From positions 1-5,940 of the forward strand of contig DATKZS010000092.1 in NCBI GenBank assembly GCA_035527835.1: DNA of 5,940 nucleotides. The letters are read 5' to 3'. Of this stretch, positions 1 to 5,930 are shown piece by piece. Source of the DNA: DATKZS01 sp035527835 [NCBI: bacterium] (GTDB lineage Bacteria; RBG-13-61-14). The notes beneath the pieces were generated by a model. It was given only the letters and a program-made list of their open reading frames with translations, had not been told where the DNA came from and searched no databases. The number at the start of each line of letters is the position of its first letter. Position 1 is the stretch's first letter. A program made the translations under genes and the position numbers.

Positions 1-173
1 CTGAAATTGGAGCGGTGCCGCTTCCATTCATTCATGATGTCGTCGGTCAGGACCAGGCGGTGGCAGATTTCCCTGACCCTGATCAGAAATTCACGGCAAT
101 TCTCGGAAGTGGGATCAGCGGCATTGCCGGCGGATTGCATGATCGAGGTATCAATGACAAGACGCTTCGACAT
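1..173 (-). CDS. PIN-domain protein, N-terminal part (runs off left edge)
   Basis: Predicted PIN-fold nuclease, the likely effector partner of the ATPase gene just upstream. Only the first 57 residues are visible; the gene continues beyond base 1. The protein opens with MSKRLVIDTSI, the hydrophobic strand ending in Asp8 followed by Thr-Ser that marks the first metal-binding aspartate of PIN domains. A helix rich in charged residues follows, then TDDIMNEWKRH, where Glu49 fits the second conserved acidic position. The remaining acidic residues of the site would lie off the window. The ATG shares its A with the TGA of the ATPase gene (TGATG), so translation is probably coupled. PIN proteins are typically Mg/Mn-dependent RNases; whether this one cuts tRNA, mRNA or DNA cannot be told. 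The PIN call rests on a short N-terminal segment and on context. Confidence 0.72.
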   Translation of the reverse strand, partial: MSKRLVIDTSIMQSAGNAADPTSENCREFLIRVREICHRLVLTDDIMNEWKRHRSNF

Positions 174-1552
174 CACTTGGCTTTCTTCAACAGCACTTTC
201 CCGGCCGCGGTCAGGTATTCATCCGAAGCATTCAGAGATACATCGTCAAAATCCATTGGCCAATCTTCCTCGAAAGAGCCGGCTTCATCCAAGTCGCTGG
301 ATGTTATCTTGGTGATGCCGTCCTTCCCCCGCTCAAACCAGTGCAGTTTGACAAGGTCGGGAGATATCTTCTTTTGCGCGACCAAGGTCTGTATGGCCAG
401 CAATAAGAGAGAGCTATGGGTTTCAGCGACAACTCTCACGCCGCGCTTCGCTGCATCGGCCAGGATTTTTGCCAGCGCGACTTGGGCGTTGGGATGCAAA
501 TGCAGCTCCGGCTGTTCGATGTATACTAATTGACCCGGATCAGCAACCAAAAGGGCCATTATCACCGGCAAGACTTGAGAGACGCCAAACCCGACATCAG
601 CGATATTAACGAAGTCACTAGAAGCATTTGAAGGCAATCTTCCAATATTAAGTTCAATCTGGGCGCCGCTGATTCGTTTGGCGTCAATTCTGGCGGCTAA
701 TCCCAAGCTGGAAAGGTTCTTATAAAGGTCTGTAAGGCGGTCATCGTTTGCCTCCTGCCAATCTACAATTATGCTGGCGACATAATTTTCGAAAGTGCCG
801 GGGAAGTTGGATTGGACCGATAGTGCTTCATAGGACCTTTCCGGATTACCTCGTAGGCCGGGCACATGAATTATATCGCTTATAAGTTCTTTATAATCAT
901 TCGCCCCATAGAGTGATATGAGTTCTGTTTTATCGCTGGACTCCCAGGAGCAATAATAGGTTGGCTTTAAAAAGCAGTAATCACGCTCCATCTCCCATCC
1001 ACTTGATACAGCACTCTCGCCTCTCTTTCTCTCCAATTCATGTAATTGTGAGAGAGCTATGGAAGTTCCATCCGTGAGTAACGAACTAAGTTCTGGTTCG
1101 GTCATTTCAGGCCTCAAAGTCAATGGAACATCTAGAGCGATCAACGTCATTTCTGCTATGTCAAAATTTTTTTTCTGATTTTTTCTAAAGGTCAAGGAAA
1201 TGGATTCCACCTTTTTGCTGATATTCCTAACCTCTATCCTTATGATGAATCGGTCAACGTGCTTTCCGCCGGATAATCTCGATAGAATTTGGTCCGCTGA
1301 TGTAAATTTCACATTTGGTTCCAGAATTCTTAAGGCTCCTGGATCGGTTGGAGAATGCAAGGTCTGCTTCAGTAATAATAGAGGCTGCATGATGCTTGAT
1401 TTGCCTGAACTATTGGCGCCCGCGAGAATCGTGAGAGGACGAACCTCCATTTTGGTGGAATGGCATATGGACTTGAAGCCTTGCACGGTTATTGCCGTGA
1501 CCTCATCATAAATGTGACGTTCCTCTTTCCTTTTGTTAAGCTTTCGACCCAT
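173..1552 (-). CDS. AAA ATPase, ABC/OLD-like (AAA_21/DUF3696 type), partner of PIN protein
   Basis: A 459-residue cytosolic ATPase of the ABC/SMC-like clade. A basic N-terminus (GRKLNKRKEER) precedes the first strand, ITVQGFKSI (21-29). Walker A is GANSSGKS at 45-52. The ABC-signature-like segment DVGFGVSQVLP lies at 319-329, Walker B VYIEQPELHLHP at 343-354, and the switch histidine in AETHSS at 376-381 (His379). A C-terminal WPMDFDD (431-437) recalls the end of DUF3696 proteins. About 265 residues separate Walker A from the signature, as usual for the lid and insertion of this group. OLD nucleases carry a C-terminal Toprim domain, but this protein ends about 80 residues after the switch, so a nuclease would have to act in trans; the overlapping PIN gene is the obvious candidate. 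The start is supported by AAGGTG at 1558-1563, five bases before the ATG. The gene is A+T-richer than the glg operon, suggesting transfer. A defence role is inferred, not shown. Confidence 0.88.
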   Translation of the reverse strand: MGRKLNKRKEERHIYDEVTAITVQGFKSICHSTKMEVRPLTILAGANSSGKSSIMQPLLLLKQTLHSPTDPGALRILEPNVKFTSADQILSRLSGGKHVDRFIIRIEVRNISKKVESISLTFRKNQKKNFDIAEMTLIALDVPLTLRPEMTEPELSSLLTDGTSIALSQLHELERKRGESAVSSGWEMERDYCFLKPTYYCSWESSDKTELISLYGANDYKELISDIIHVPGLRGNPERSYEALSVQSNFPGTFENYVASIIVDWQEANDDRLTDLYKNLSSLGLAARIDAKRISGAQIELNIGRLPSNASSDFVNIADVGFGVSQVLPVIMALLVADPGQLVYIEQPELHLHPNAQVALAKILADAAKRGVRVVAETHSSLLLLAIQTLVAQKKISPDLVKLHWFERGKDGITKITSSDLDEAGSFEEDWPMDFDDVSLNASDEYLTAAGKVLLKKAK

Positions 1553-1561
1553 TATCTCACC

Positions 1562-1571
1562 TTGTTAACAA
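1562..1571. promoter_or_regulatory. Perfect palindrome at the ATPase transcription start (possible operator)
   Basis: TTGTTAACAA is a perfect 10-bp palindrome directly abutting the predicted -10 hexamer and overlapping the first bases of the Shine-Dalgarno. A further TTGTTA half-like motif (minus strand) overlaps the -10 region. A repressor bound here would block initiation. The site is short and A+T-rich, so chance occurrence is quite possible. No regulator gene is visible in the window. Confidence 0.35.
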
Positions 1572-1601
1572 AGTGTAACAACACATGATATAAGTTGTCA
1601 A
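1572..1601 (-). promoter_or_regulatory. Predicted sigma70-type promoter for the ATPase-PIN cassette
   Basis: On the minus strand a perfect TTGACA (-35, bases 1596-1601) is followed after 18 bases by TACACT (-10, bases 1572-1577, four of six matches to TATAAT). Transcription would begin near base 1565, giving a leader of only about 13 bases that starts at or next to the AAGGTG ribosome site. This implies the cassette is transcribed on its own rather than from the glg operon. The call rests on pattern alone. Confidence 0.55.
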
Positions 1602-1662
1602 TTATCATCCCTCTATTCGATCAGGCTTTCCGTTTAGGCTGATTGCGACATGATGGCTGATC

Positions 1663-1718
1663 ATTGTGGTGCAGGCGTCCCGCCTGCTTCGGCGCAGGCC
1701 AGAGGCCCGCACCACAAT
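1663..1718. repeat. REP-like extragenic palindrome / hairpin
   Basis: A perfect 10-bp inverted repeat (attgtggtgc at 1663-1672, gcaccacaat at 1709-1718) encloses a second G+C-rich inverted repeat, gcaggcg-tcc-cgcctgc (1671-1687), with a further gcaggc at 1694-1699. The element fits between two transcription units. Similar 'tggtgc-gggcg-tccc-gcc' palindromes are dispersed extragenic repeats in many G+C-rich environmental bacteria. On the plus strand the outer stem is followed by T5 (1718-1722), as in an intrinsic terminator. On the minus strand, the direction of the flanking genes, no U-run follows. It may still slow transcription or protect the 3' end of the TPR-gene message. Copy number elsewhere cannot be judged here. 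Confidence 0.65.
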
Positions 1719-1729
1719 TTTTCATCCAT

Positions 1730-2833
1730 TCAAGGTCCCGGCGGCTTCAGGGGCCAGGTGGAGGCGTCGGGGTTGTAGCCCTGTTTTTTGGCTTTGGCTT
1801 GTTCTTCGGCGGCGCGGTCCTGGTCGCCGAGTGATTGGTAGGCGAGGCCGAGGTAGTGGTGGGCGAGGGCGGAGTCGGGGTATAGCTCGACGGCTTTTTT
1901 GAGGTATCTTCCGCCGTTCATGGCGTTTCCGGACTTGACGTATGCGATTCCGATGTTGATGAGGGCCTGGCGGTTGTCGGGGTCGGAGACGAGGACGCGG
2001 TAGAACTCGAAGACGGCGTCGTCGTAGCGTCCGGTGATGAGGTAGATGTTGCCGAGGTTCACGTATCCGTCGAGGTGCTCGGGATTGAGCGCGATTTCGA
2101 GGAGGAAAGCGGCCTCGGCTTGCGGCAGCTTGCCCGCGTACAAGAAGGCGATGCCCAGGTTCTGGTAGAGGAAGAAGCCCTTGTGCGGGGGCTTTCGGGC
2201 GATGCCCTGCTGCAGGACCTTGATGGCTTCATCGAAGCGGCGGGTGGCGATGAGCGAGGCTCCCAGGTTGTTGTAGGCCACGAAGAGGTCGGGGTCGGCG
2301 GCGATGGCGGCCTGGAACTCGGGTATGGCCAGGTCGTGCCTGCCCATCCTTTGAAAGAGCAGGCCGAGCTCGTTTCTGGCCACCGCGTTTTTCGGGTCCA
2401 ACTCCAGCGCTTTTTTATAGTCATCTTCGGCCTGGGCCGAAAAATTTTCGCCGCCGAGAAAAAAGCAGAGGCCGCGTGCGGCATAGAGGCCGGACTTGCC
2501 GGGCATCTTTTTGATGCACTTGCCCAGCTCCTCCAGCGCCTCCTTGGGCTTTCCGCCCTGGCAGAGCGCGGCGCCGAGACCGGCGCAGGCCGGGGCGTTG
2601 TCCGGGTCTTTCTTGAGCGCGCCGCGGTAATGCTCGGCGGCCTCGCCGTAGTTCTCGAGCTCCATGAGTTTTTCGCCGACGGGGTCCGGGTACTCCTGCG
2701 GCGAGGGCATTTCAACGGGTGGAGCAACGGCCACGCCGGATGGATGGTCAGGCGCCTGAGCGACGGCCGGCCGCGCCAGGGCGAGGCCCGCGAGGAGCAG
2801 TGACGCGATCAGCGCGAGCGTTGGTTTACGCAT
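1730..2833 (-). CDS. Exported tetratricopeptide-repeat protein
   Basis: A 367-residue protein with a Sec signal peptide: a basic MRK start, a hydrophobic core at about residues 5-20, and an Ala-Val-Ala motif at 23-25 that predicts signal peptidase I cleavage before Gln26. There is no lipobox cysteine. After a Pro-rich linker (about 26-50), roughly nine TPR units of about 34 residues fill positions 51-352. Each carries the expected small residues and ends near an Asp-Pro-Asp or similar turn (for example KKDPDNAPA, ELDPKNAVA, AADPDLFVA, VSDPDNRQA). The tail is Pro-rich. TPR arrays are protein-binding scaffolds; no catalytic domain is seen. It is probably periplasmic or surface-exposed. The gene begins 37 bases after the glgA stop and appears to be last in that operon. 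AAAGGC at 2841-2846 is a modest ribosome site about seven bases before the ATG. Its partner is unknown. Confidence 0.88.
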   Translation of the reverse strand: MRKPTLALIASLLLAGLALARPAVAQAPDHPSGVAVAPPVEMPSPQEYPDPVGEKLMELENYGEAAEHYRGALKKDPDNAPACAGLGAALCQGGKPKEALEELGKCIKKMPGKSGLYAARGLCFFLGGENFSAQAEDDYKKALELDPKNAVARNELGLLFQRMGRHDLAIPEFQAAIAADPDLFVAYNNLGASLIATRRFDEAIKVLQQGIARKPPHKGFFLYQNLGIAFLYAGKLPQAEAAFLLEIALNPEHLDGYVNLGNIYLITGRYDDAVFEFYRVLVSDPDNRQALINIGIAYVKSGNAMNGGRYLKKAVELYPDSALAHHYLGLAYQSLGDQDRAAEEQAKAKKQGYNPDASTWPLKPPGP

Positions 2834-2870
2834 CCGGGCCGCCTTTGTGATCGGTTGGAATGGAACTGTC

Positions 2871-4331
2871 TCACCCCTTGGCCACGATACTATTATACAC
2901 GCTCCGGTACTCCCGGGCGGAGGCCTTCCATGAGTGGTCCTCCATCATGCCGTTGCGCACGATCTTTTTCCATTCATCAGGGCGGCGATAGGCAAAAAGC
3001 GCTTCCTTAAGCGTCTTCCCCAATGCCTCGGCCGTGTAGTCGTGGAACTTGAAGCCGTTGCCGGTTTTGGTGGCCGGGTCCCACGATGCGATGGTGTCAT
3101 CCAGGCCGCCGGTGGCGCGGACCACGGGCACGGTCCCGTACTTCAAGCTGATGAGCTGGTTCAATCCGCACGGCTCATACATGGAGGGCATGAGGAACAT
3201 GTCGGCCCCGGCCTCGATGCGGTGCGCCAGCGCGTCGTTGAACGCGATCTTGACCCCCGCCTTGCCCGCGTATTTCACGCCCGCGTTCTCGAAGATCTCC
3301 TGATACATTTTCTCGCCGGTGCCGAGGAGCACGAATTGCATGTCCTGTTTCATCATGTCGTCGAGGATGGAGGCGATGAGGTCGAACCCCTTCTGGTCGG
3401 TGAGCCGGGAGATGGAGGCGATGATGGGGACGGCCGGTTTTTCCGGGAGCTTGAACTCGCGCTGGAGCCCGGCCTTGGCTAAAGCCTTTCCGGAGAGGTC
3501 CTTGACCGAGTAGCGGGCCGGGAGCGCCGGGTCAATCGCGGGGTCCCAGACCTGGTAGTCAATCCCGTTCACGATGCCGGCGAGGTCCGCGGACCGGCTC
3601 TTGAGCACGCCGTCGAGGCCGTAGCCCAGCTCCGGGCCCTGGATCTCCCGGGCATAGCCCCGGCTCACGGTGGTGATCTTGTCGGCGAACACCAGCGCGC
3701 CCTTCAAGAGGTTGATCCTGCCGAAATATTCGAGGCAGTTAACGTTGAAGTATTCCCACGGCAGTCCGATCAGCTTCATGTCCCAGTGCCAGAAGATGCC
3801 CTGGTATCCGAGGTTGTGGATAGTGAAGACGGAGTGGATGCCGGCGAGGGCCGGGTCGTCCTTGTACACGGTCTTCAGGTAGATGGGGACGAGGGCGGCC
3901 TGCCAGTCGTGGCAATGGACCACGTCGGGCCGCCACTTTTTGGCCTTCATGAATTCGAGCGCGGCGCGGCAGAAGAAGGTGAAGCGGGCGCAGTTGTCGG
4001 GGTAGTCGCCCCCGGGCGGAGTGTACAACGCCTCCCGGTCGAAGTACTCGTCCATCTTGACGAAATAGACGGTGACGCGGTTGGCGAGGGCCGCGCTCAG
4101 GACTTGGGCCTTCTTGGCGATGAGACGGTCGCCTTCCAGGATGGGCACGGTGACGGTCACGCCGGTGGCCGCCGGCTTGAACTTTTTCTCGATGCCCCGG
4201 TAGCACGGCATGATCGCGGACACCTTGTCCTTGCCATTCGCCAGCGCCGGCGGCAGCGCCCCCGCCACGTCCGCGAGCCCGCCCGTCTTCGCATAAGGCA
4301 CCATCTCCGGGACCACCATCAGAATGTCCAT
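2871..4331 (-). CDS. glgA: Glycogen synthase (GT5 family starch/glycogen synthase)
   Basis: Transfers glucose from ADP-glucose (possibly UDP-glucose) to the non-reducing end of alpha-1,4-glucan in the cytosol. The protein has two Rossmann domains in GT-B order. From the start used here: KTGGLADV (15-22), the glucosyl-nucleotide-binding loop; HCHDW (139-143); TIHNLGYQG (170-178); GIVNGID (252-258) at the domain junction; SRLTDQKG (308-315), with Arg309 and Lys314 as the expected phosphate-binding pair; and PSMYEPCGLNQ (382-392) followed by ATGGLDDT (406-413). At 486 residues it is close to the usual bacterial length (about 480). The ATG at 4331 is preferred because GGAG (4338-4341) lies six bases upstream and the protein then begins MDILMVVPEM, as GlgA proteins do. 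An ATG at 4343 would add four residues but has only an A-rich stretch before it. No glgB, glgC or glgP is visible. It is the middle gene of a probable three-gene operon. Confidence 0.95.
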   Translation of the reverse strand: MDILMVVPEMVPYAKTGGLADVAGALPPALANGKDKVSAIMPCYRGIEKKFKPAATGVTVTVPILEGDRLIAKKAQVLSAALANRVTVYFVKMDEYFDREALYTPPGGDYPDNCARFTFFCRAALEFMKAKKWRPDVVHCHDWQAALVPIYLKTVYKDDPALAGIHSVFTIHNLGYQGIFWHWDMKLIGLPWEYFNVNCLEYFGRINLLKGALVFADKITTVSRGYAREIQGPELGYGLDGVLKSRSADLAGIVNGIDYQVWDPAIDPALPARYSVKDLSGKALAKAGLQREFKLPEKPAVPIIASISRLTDQKGFDLIASILDDMMKQDMQFVLLGTGEKMYQEIFENAGVKYAGKAGVKIAFNDALAHRIEAGADMFLMPSMYEPCGLNQLISLKYGTVPVVRATGGLDDTIASWDPATKTGNGFKFHDYTAEALGKTLKEALFAYRRPDEWKKIVRNGMMEDHSWKASAREYRSVYNSIVAKG

Positions 4332-4352
4332 GATCTTCTCCATTTTTTATTG

Positions 4353-4371
4353 CGCCGGGAAAAACCAGGCG
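4353..4371 (-). other. Imperfect hairpin in the gap before glgA
   Basis: In the 43-base gap between the 459-aa gene and glgA, the minus strand reads CGCCTGG-TTTTT-CCCGGCG: a 7-bp stem with one T/C mismatch and a five-base loop. It is followed by CAATAAAAAATG, not a U-run, so it is a poor terminator. It might be a processing or stability element setting the relative expression of the two genes. It sits about 12 bases upstream of the glgA Shine-Dalgarno, so it would not mask it. Confidence 0.4.
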
Positions 4372-4374
4372 TCT

Positions 4375-5754
4375 TTAAACTATCACCAGTCCTCCCCGGT
4401 CCTGGCCCGGGCCTTTCTTGTCGTCTTCCTTGCCGGTGAGGCGGGCCACGGTGCGGCGGAGGAGCGCGGTGAAGAAGGGAGGGACGGGCGCGGCCGGGTC
4501 CGCGACGGTGAGGGCAATGGCGGCGCAGATGCGCGCGTTGTCATCCTCGCCCAGCAGCGAGAAGACGTAGGCGCAGTTTGTAAGGCGGCCGCGCCAGGCG
4601 TCGCGTCCATCCTGCTCGATGGCCCTTTTCGCCTCCCGCTCATACATGGCGTCTTCCTGCTCGCGCTTCTGGTGCTCCGAGAGCTGGAGCACGGAGGCCT
4701 GCTTCTCGGCGAGCTCGGCGATGAATTTCCCTTCCTCCAGCGGCGCCAGCATCCAGTCCTCGAACAGGCGGAGGCCGATCAGCTCGCCGCTCTTGAAGAC
4801 CAGGCCCTTTTCGGTTTTGAGCGCGTCGGGGTCGAGCTTGTTCCACAGCGGGTGCGGCTGGTCGGGCGCGTCCGCCACGCCGATGGCCCTGCGGTTGCCC
4901 AGGTAGTCCTCGCTCTGCGGCTTGCCGAGCCGCCGGCCGGACTCCTCGGACTTCTTGATCATGAACCGCGCGAAGCCGGGCTCGACCTTGGCCACCACCG
5001 CGAGCGGATTGTTTTTGGTGGACTCCAGGATTTTGCGGAACTTGGGCAACGGCACCTGGTAGGCCTCGAGCTTGAGCACGCCGGCGAGGTCGTTGGCCAG
5101 GACCACGTAAAAGGTGTTCTTGCCGAAGACGGTGCGGTACAGATAAAAGAAGCAGGTGCCGGTGGCGTCCGGCGGCGACATGTAGGCCTCGTCAATGTAC
5201 TCGTCGCGCTCGGCCAGGTGAAAGGTGGCCGCGGCCTCCGGACTGACGCTCGCGCCCGCGCTCCGGGCCCGGTGCAGGGCCTTGGCCAGCATCTTCTGCT
5301 GGTCCTTGGTCGGGGCCGCGTCTTTCAGCGCCGAGAGCATGTCGGCCTTGAGCCAGAGCGCGAGGTGGTCGGCCACCGCGCGCCGCACGTTCCCGGGCAG
5401 GCTGAAGAACTCGGTAGGGCCGCACTCGCTCTCCTCGCCCTCGCACGCCGCGGCCCACTTCTCCATCTCCGCGATCAGCTCGGGACCCGGCTTATCAGTA
5501 CCATTCAGGGCCTTGCCCAGGATGATGAGCGCGGGCAGGCCGGCGCCTTCCTGGCCGTACAGCTTCCCGATCAGCTCCTGGGCCTGGTCATTTCCCGCGA
5601 GCCCGGCGAGCCGCTCCGCGGCCTTGACCTGGTCCTCGAAATCCAGGCGCGCAAAAGCGCGGGGAAGATCCTTTACCAATGCGGCCCACGCTTCCTGCCC
5701 CGGCTCCGCCTGTATCAGCTCATCCATCATGTTCCTGTCGCCTTTTCCCGCCAT
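4375..5754 (-). CDS. Uncharacterised 459-residue protein, first gene of the glgA operon
   Basis: I do not recognise the family. There is no signal peptide or membrane segment, so it is probably cytosolic. Residues 1-170 look all-helical and are rich in Ala, Leu, Glu and Lys. Residues about 195-265 are different and look alpha/beta: aromatic and hydrophobic strands such as TCFFYLYRTVF (200-210) and NTFYVVLANDLAGVLKLEAYQ (213-233), then a helix and LAVVAKVEPGFARFMI (251-266). A charged helical stretch (about 335-390, EHQKREQEDAMYEREAKRAIEQ-like) may form a short coiled coil. The C-terminus is a disordered-looking GKEDDKKGPGQDRGG tail. The ATG at 5754 is chosen because AAAAAGGA lies seven bases upstream; a longer open frame to 5868 has no ribosome site and crosses the likely promoter. 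It precedes glgA by 43 bases, suggesting co-expression with glycogen synthesis, but no function can be claimed. Confidence 0.85.
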   Translation of the reverse strand: MAGKGDRNMMDELIQAEPGQEAWAALVKDLPRAFARLDFEDQVKAAERLAGLAGNDQAQELIGKLYGQEGAGLPALIILGKALNGTDKPGPELIAEMEKWAAACEGEESECGPTEFFSLPGNVRRAVADHLALWLKADMLSALKDAAPTKDQQKMLAKALHRARSAGASVSPEAAATFHLAERDEYIDEAYMSPPDATGTCFFYLYRTVFGKNTFYVVLANDLAGVLKLEAYQVPLPKFRKILESTKNNPLAVVAKVEPGFARFMIKKSEESGRRLGKPQSEDYLGNRRAIGVADAPDQPHPLWNKLDPDALKTEKGLVFKSGELIGLRLFEDWMLAPLEEGKFIAELAEKQASVLQLSEHQKREQEDAMYEREAKRAIEQDGRDAWRGRLTNCAYVFSLLGEDDNARICAAIALTVADPAAPVPPFFTALLRRTVARLTGKEDDKKGPGQDRGGLVIV

Positions 5755-5785
5755 CGTGTTTCCTTTTTTATCCCTGGTGCAGGGT

Positions 5786-5812
5786 CTTATAGTTAATACC
5801 ACTCTTGTCCAA
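5786..5812 (-). promoter_or_regulatory. Possible promoter of the 459-aa gene / glgA / TPR operon
   Basis: On the minus strand TATAAG (5786-5791) resembles a -10 box, with TTGGAC (5807-5812) 15 bases upstream or TTTGGA (5808-5813) 16 bases upstream as a -35. The spacing is shorter than ideal. A CCCTG-CAC-CAGGG inverted repeat (5772-5784) lies at the expected start of transcription and could be an operator half-site pair or chance. Support is weak to moderate and rests on position between divergent genes. Confidence 0.35.
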
Positions 5813-5913
5813 AATAGGCCGTAAGAAAACCGCCAAGCCATCATGAATAAATAGGTCAGTGGCCTCACCGAGCGTGATGGGTTAGCATCAGCTCATTTAC
5901 AAAATTAATTGAA

Positions 5914-5920
5914 AAGGAGG
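5914..5920 (+). promoter_or_regulatory. Strong Shine-Dalgarno for the divergent right-edge gene
   Basis: AAGGAGG in an A+T-rich setting, ten bases before the ATG at 5931, matches the 16S rRNA 3' end almost completely. It is the best ribosome site in the window and is the main evidence that a plus-strand gene begins here. Confidence 0.65.
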
Positions 5921-5930
5921 ACCACTGATC

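Noticed and set aside
407-1062. A 13-base repeat gagagagctatgg occurring twice inside the ATPase gene.
   Set aside because: The copies encode unrelated protein segments and are far apart. They probably arise from common Ile-Ala-Leu-Ser/Leu codons.
1637-1661. Direct repeat ggctgat (1637-1643 and 1655-1661) between the promoter and the palindrome.
   Set aside because: Only seven bases long, with no supporting structure; consistent with chance.
2075-2803. A 242-codon plus-strand open frame opposite the TPR gene.
   Set aside because: It is a shadow of the TPR repeats. The minus-strand protein has a signal peptide and regular TPR units, which explain the region fully.
4324-5796. A 490-codon open frame on the plus strand, opposite the 459-aa gene.
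   Set aside because: It lies almost wholly antisense to a gene with a good start and ribosome site. Its product is a low-complexity Gly/Arg/Val/Leu-rich sequence typical of the complementary frame of G+C-rich coding DNA, and there is no ribosome site at its start.
5755-5868. N-terminal extension of the 459-aa protein by 38 residues to an upstream ATG.
   Set aside because: There is no ribosome site at that ATG, the extension crosses the likely promoter, and AAAAAGGA is well placed before the ATG at 5754.
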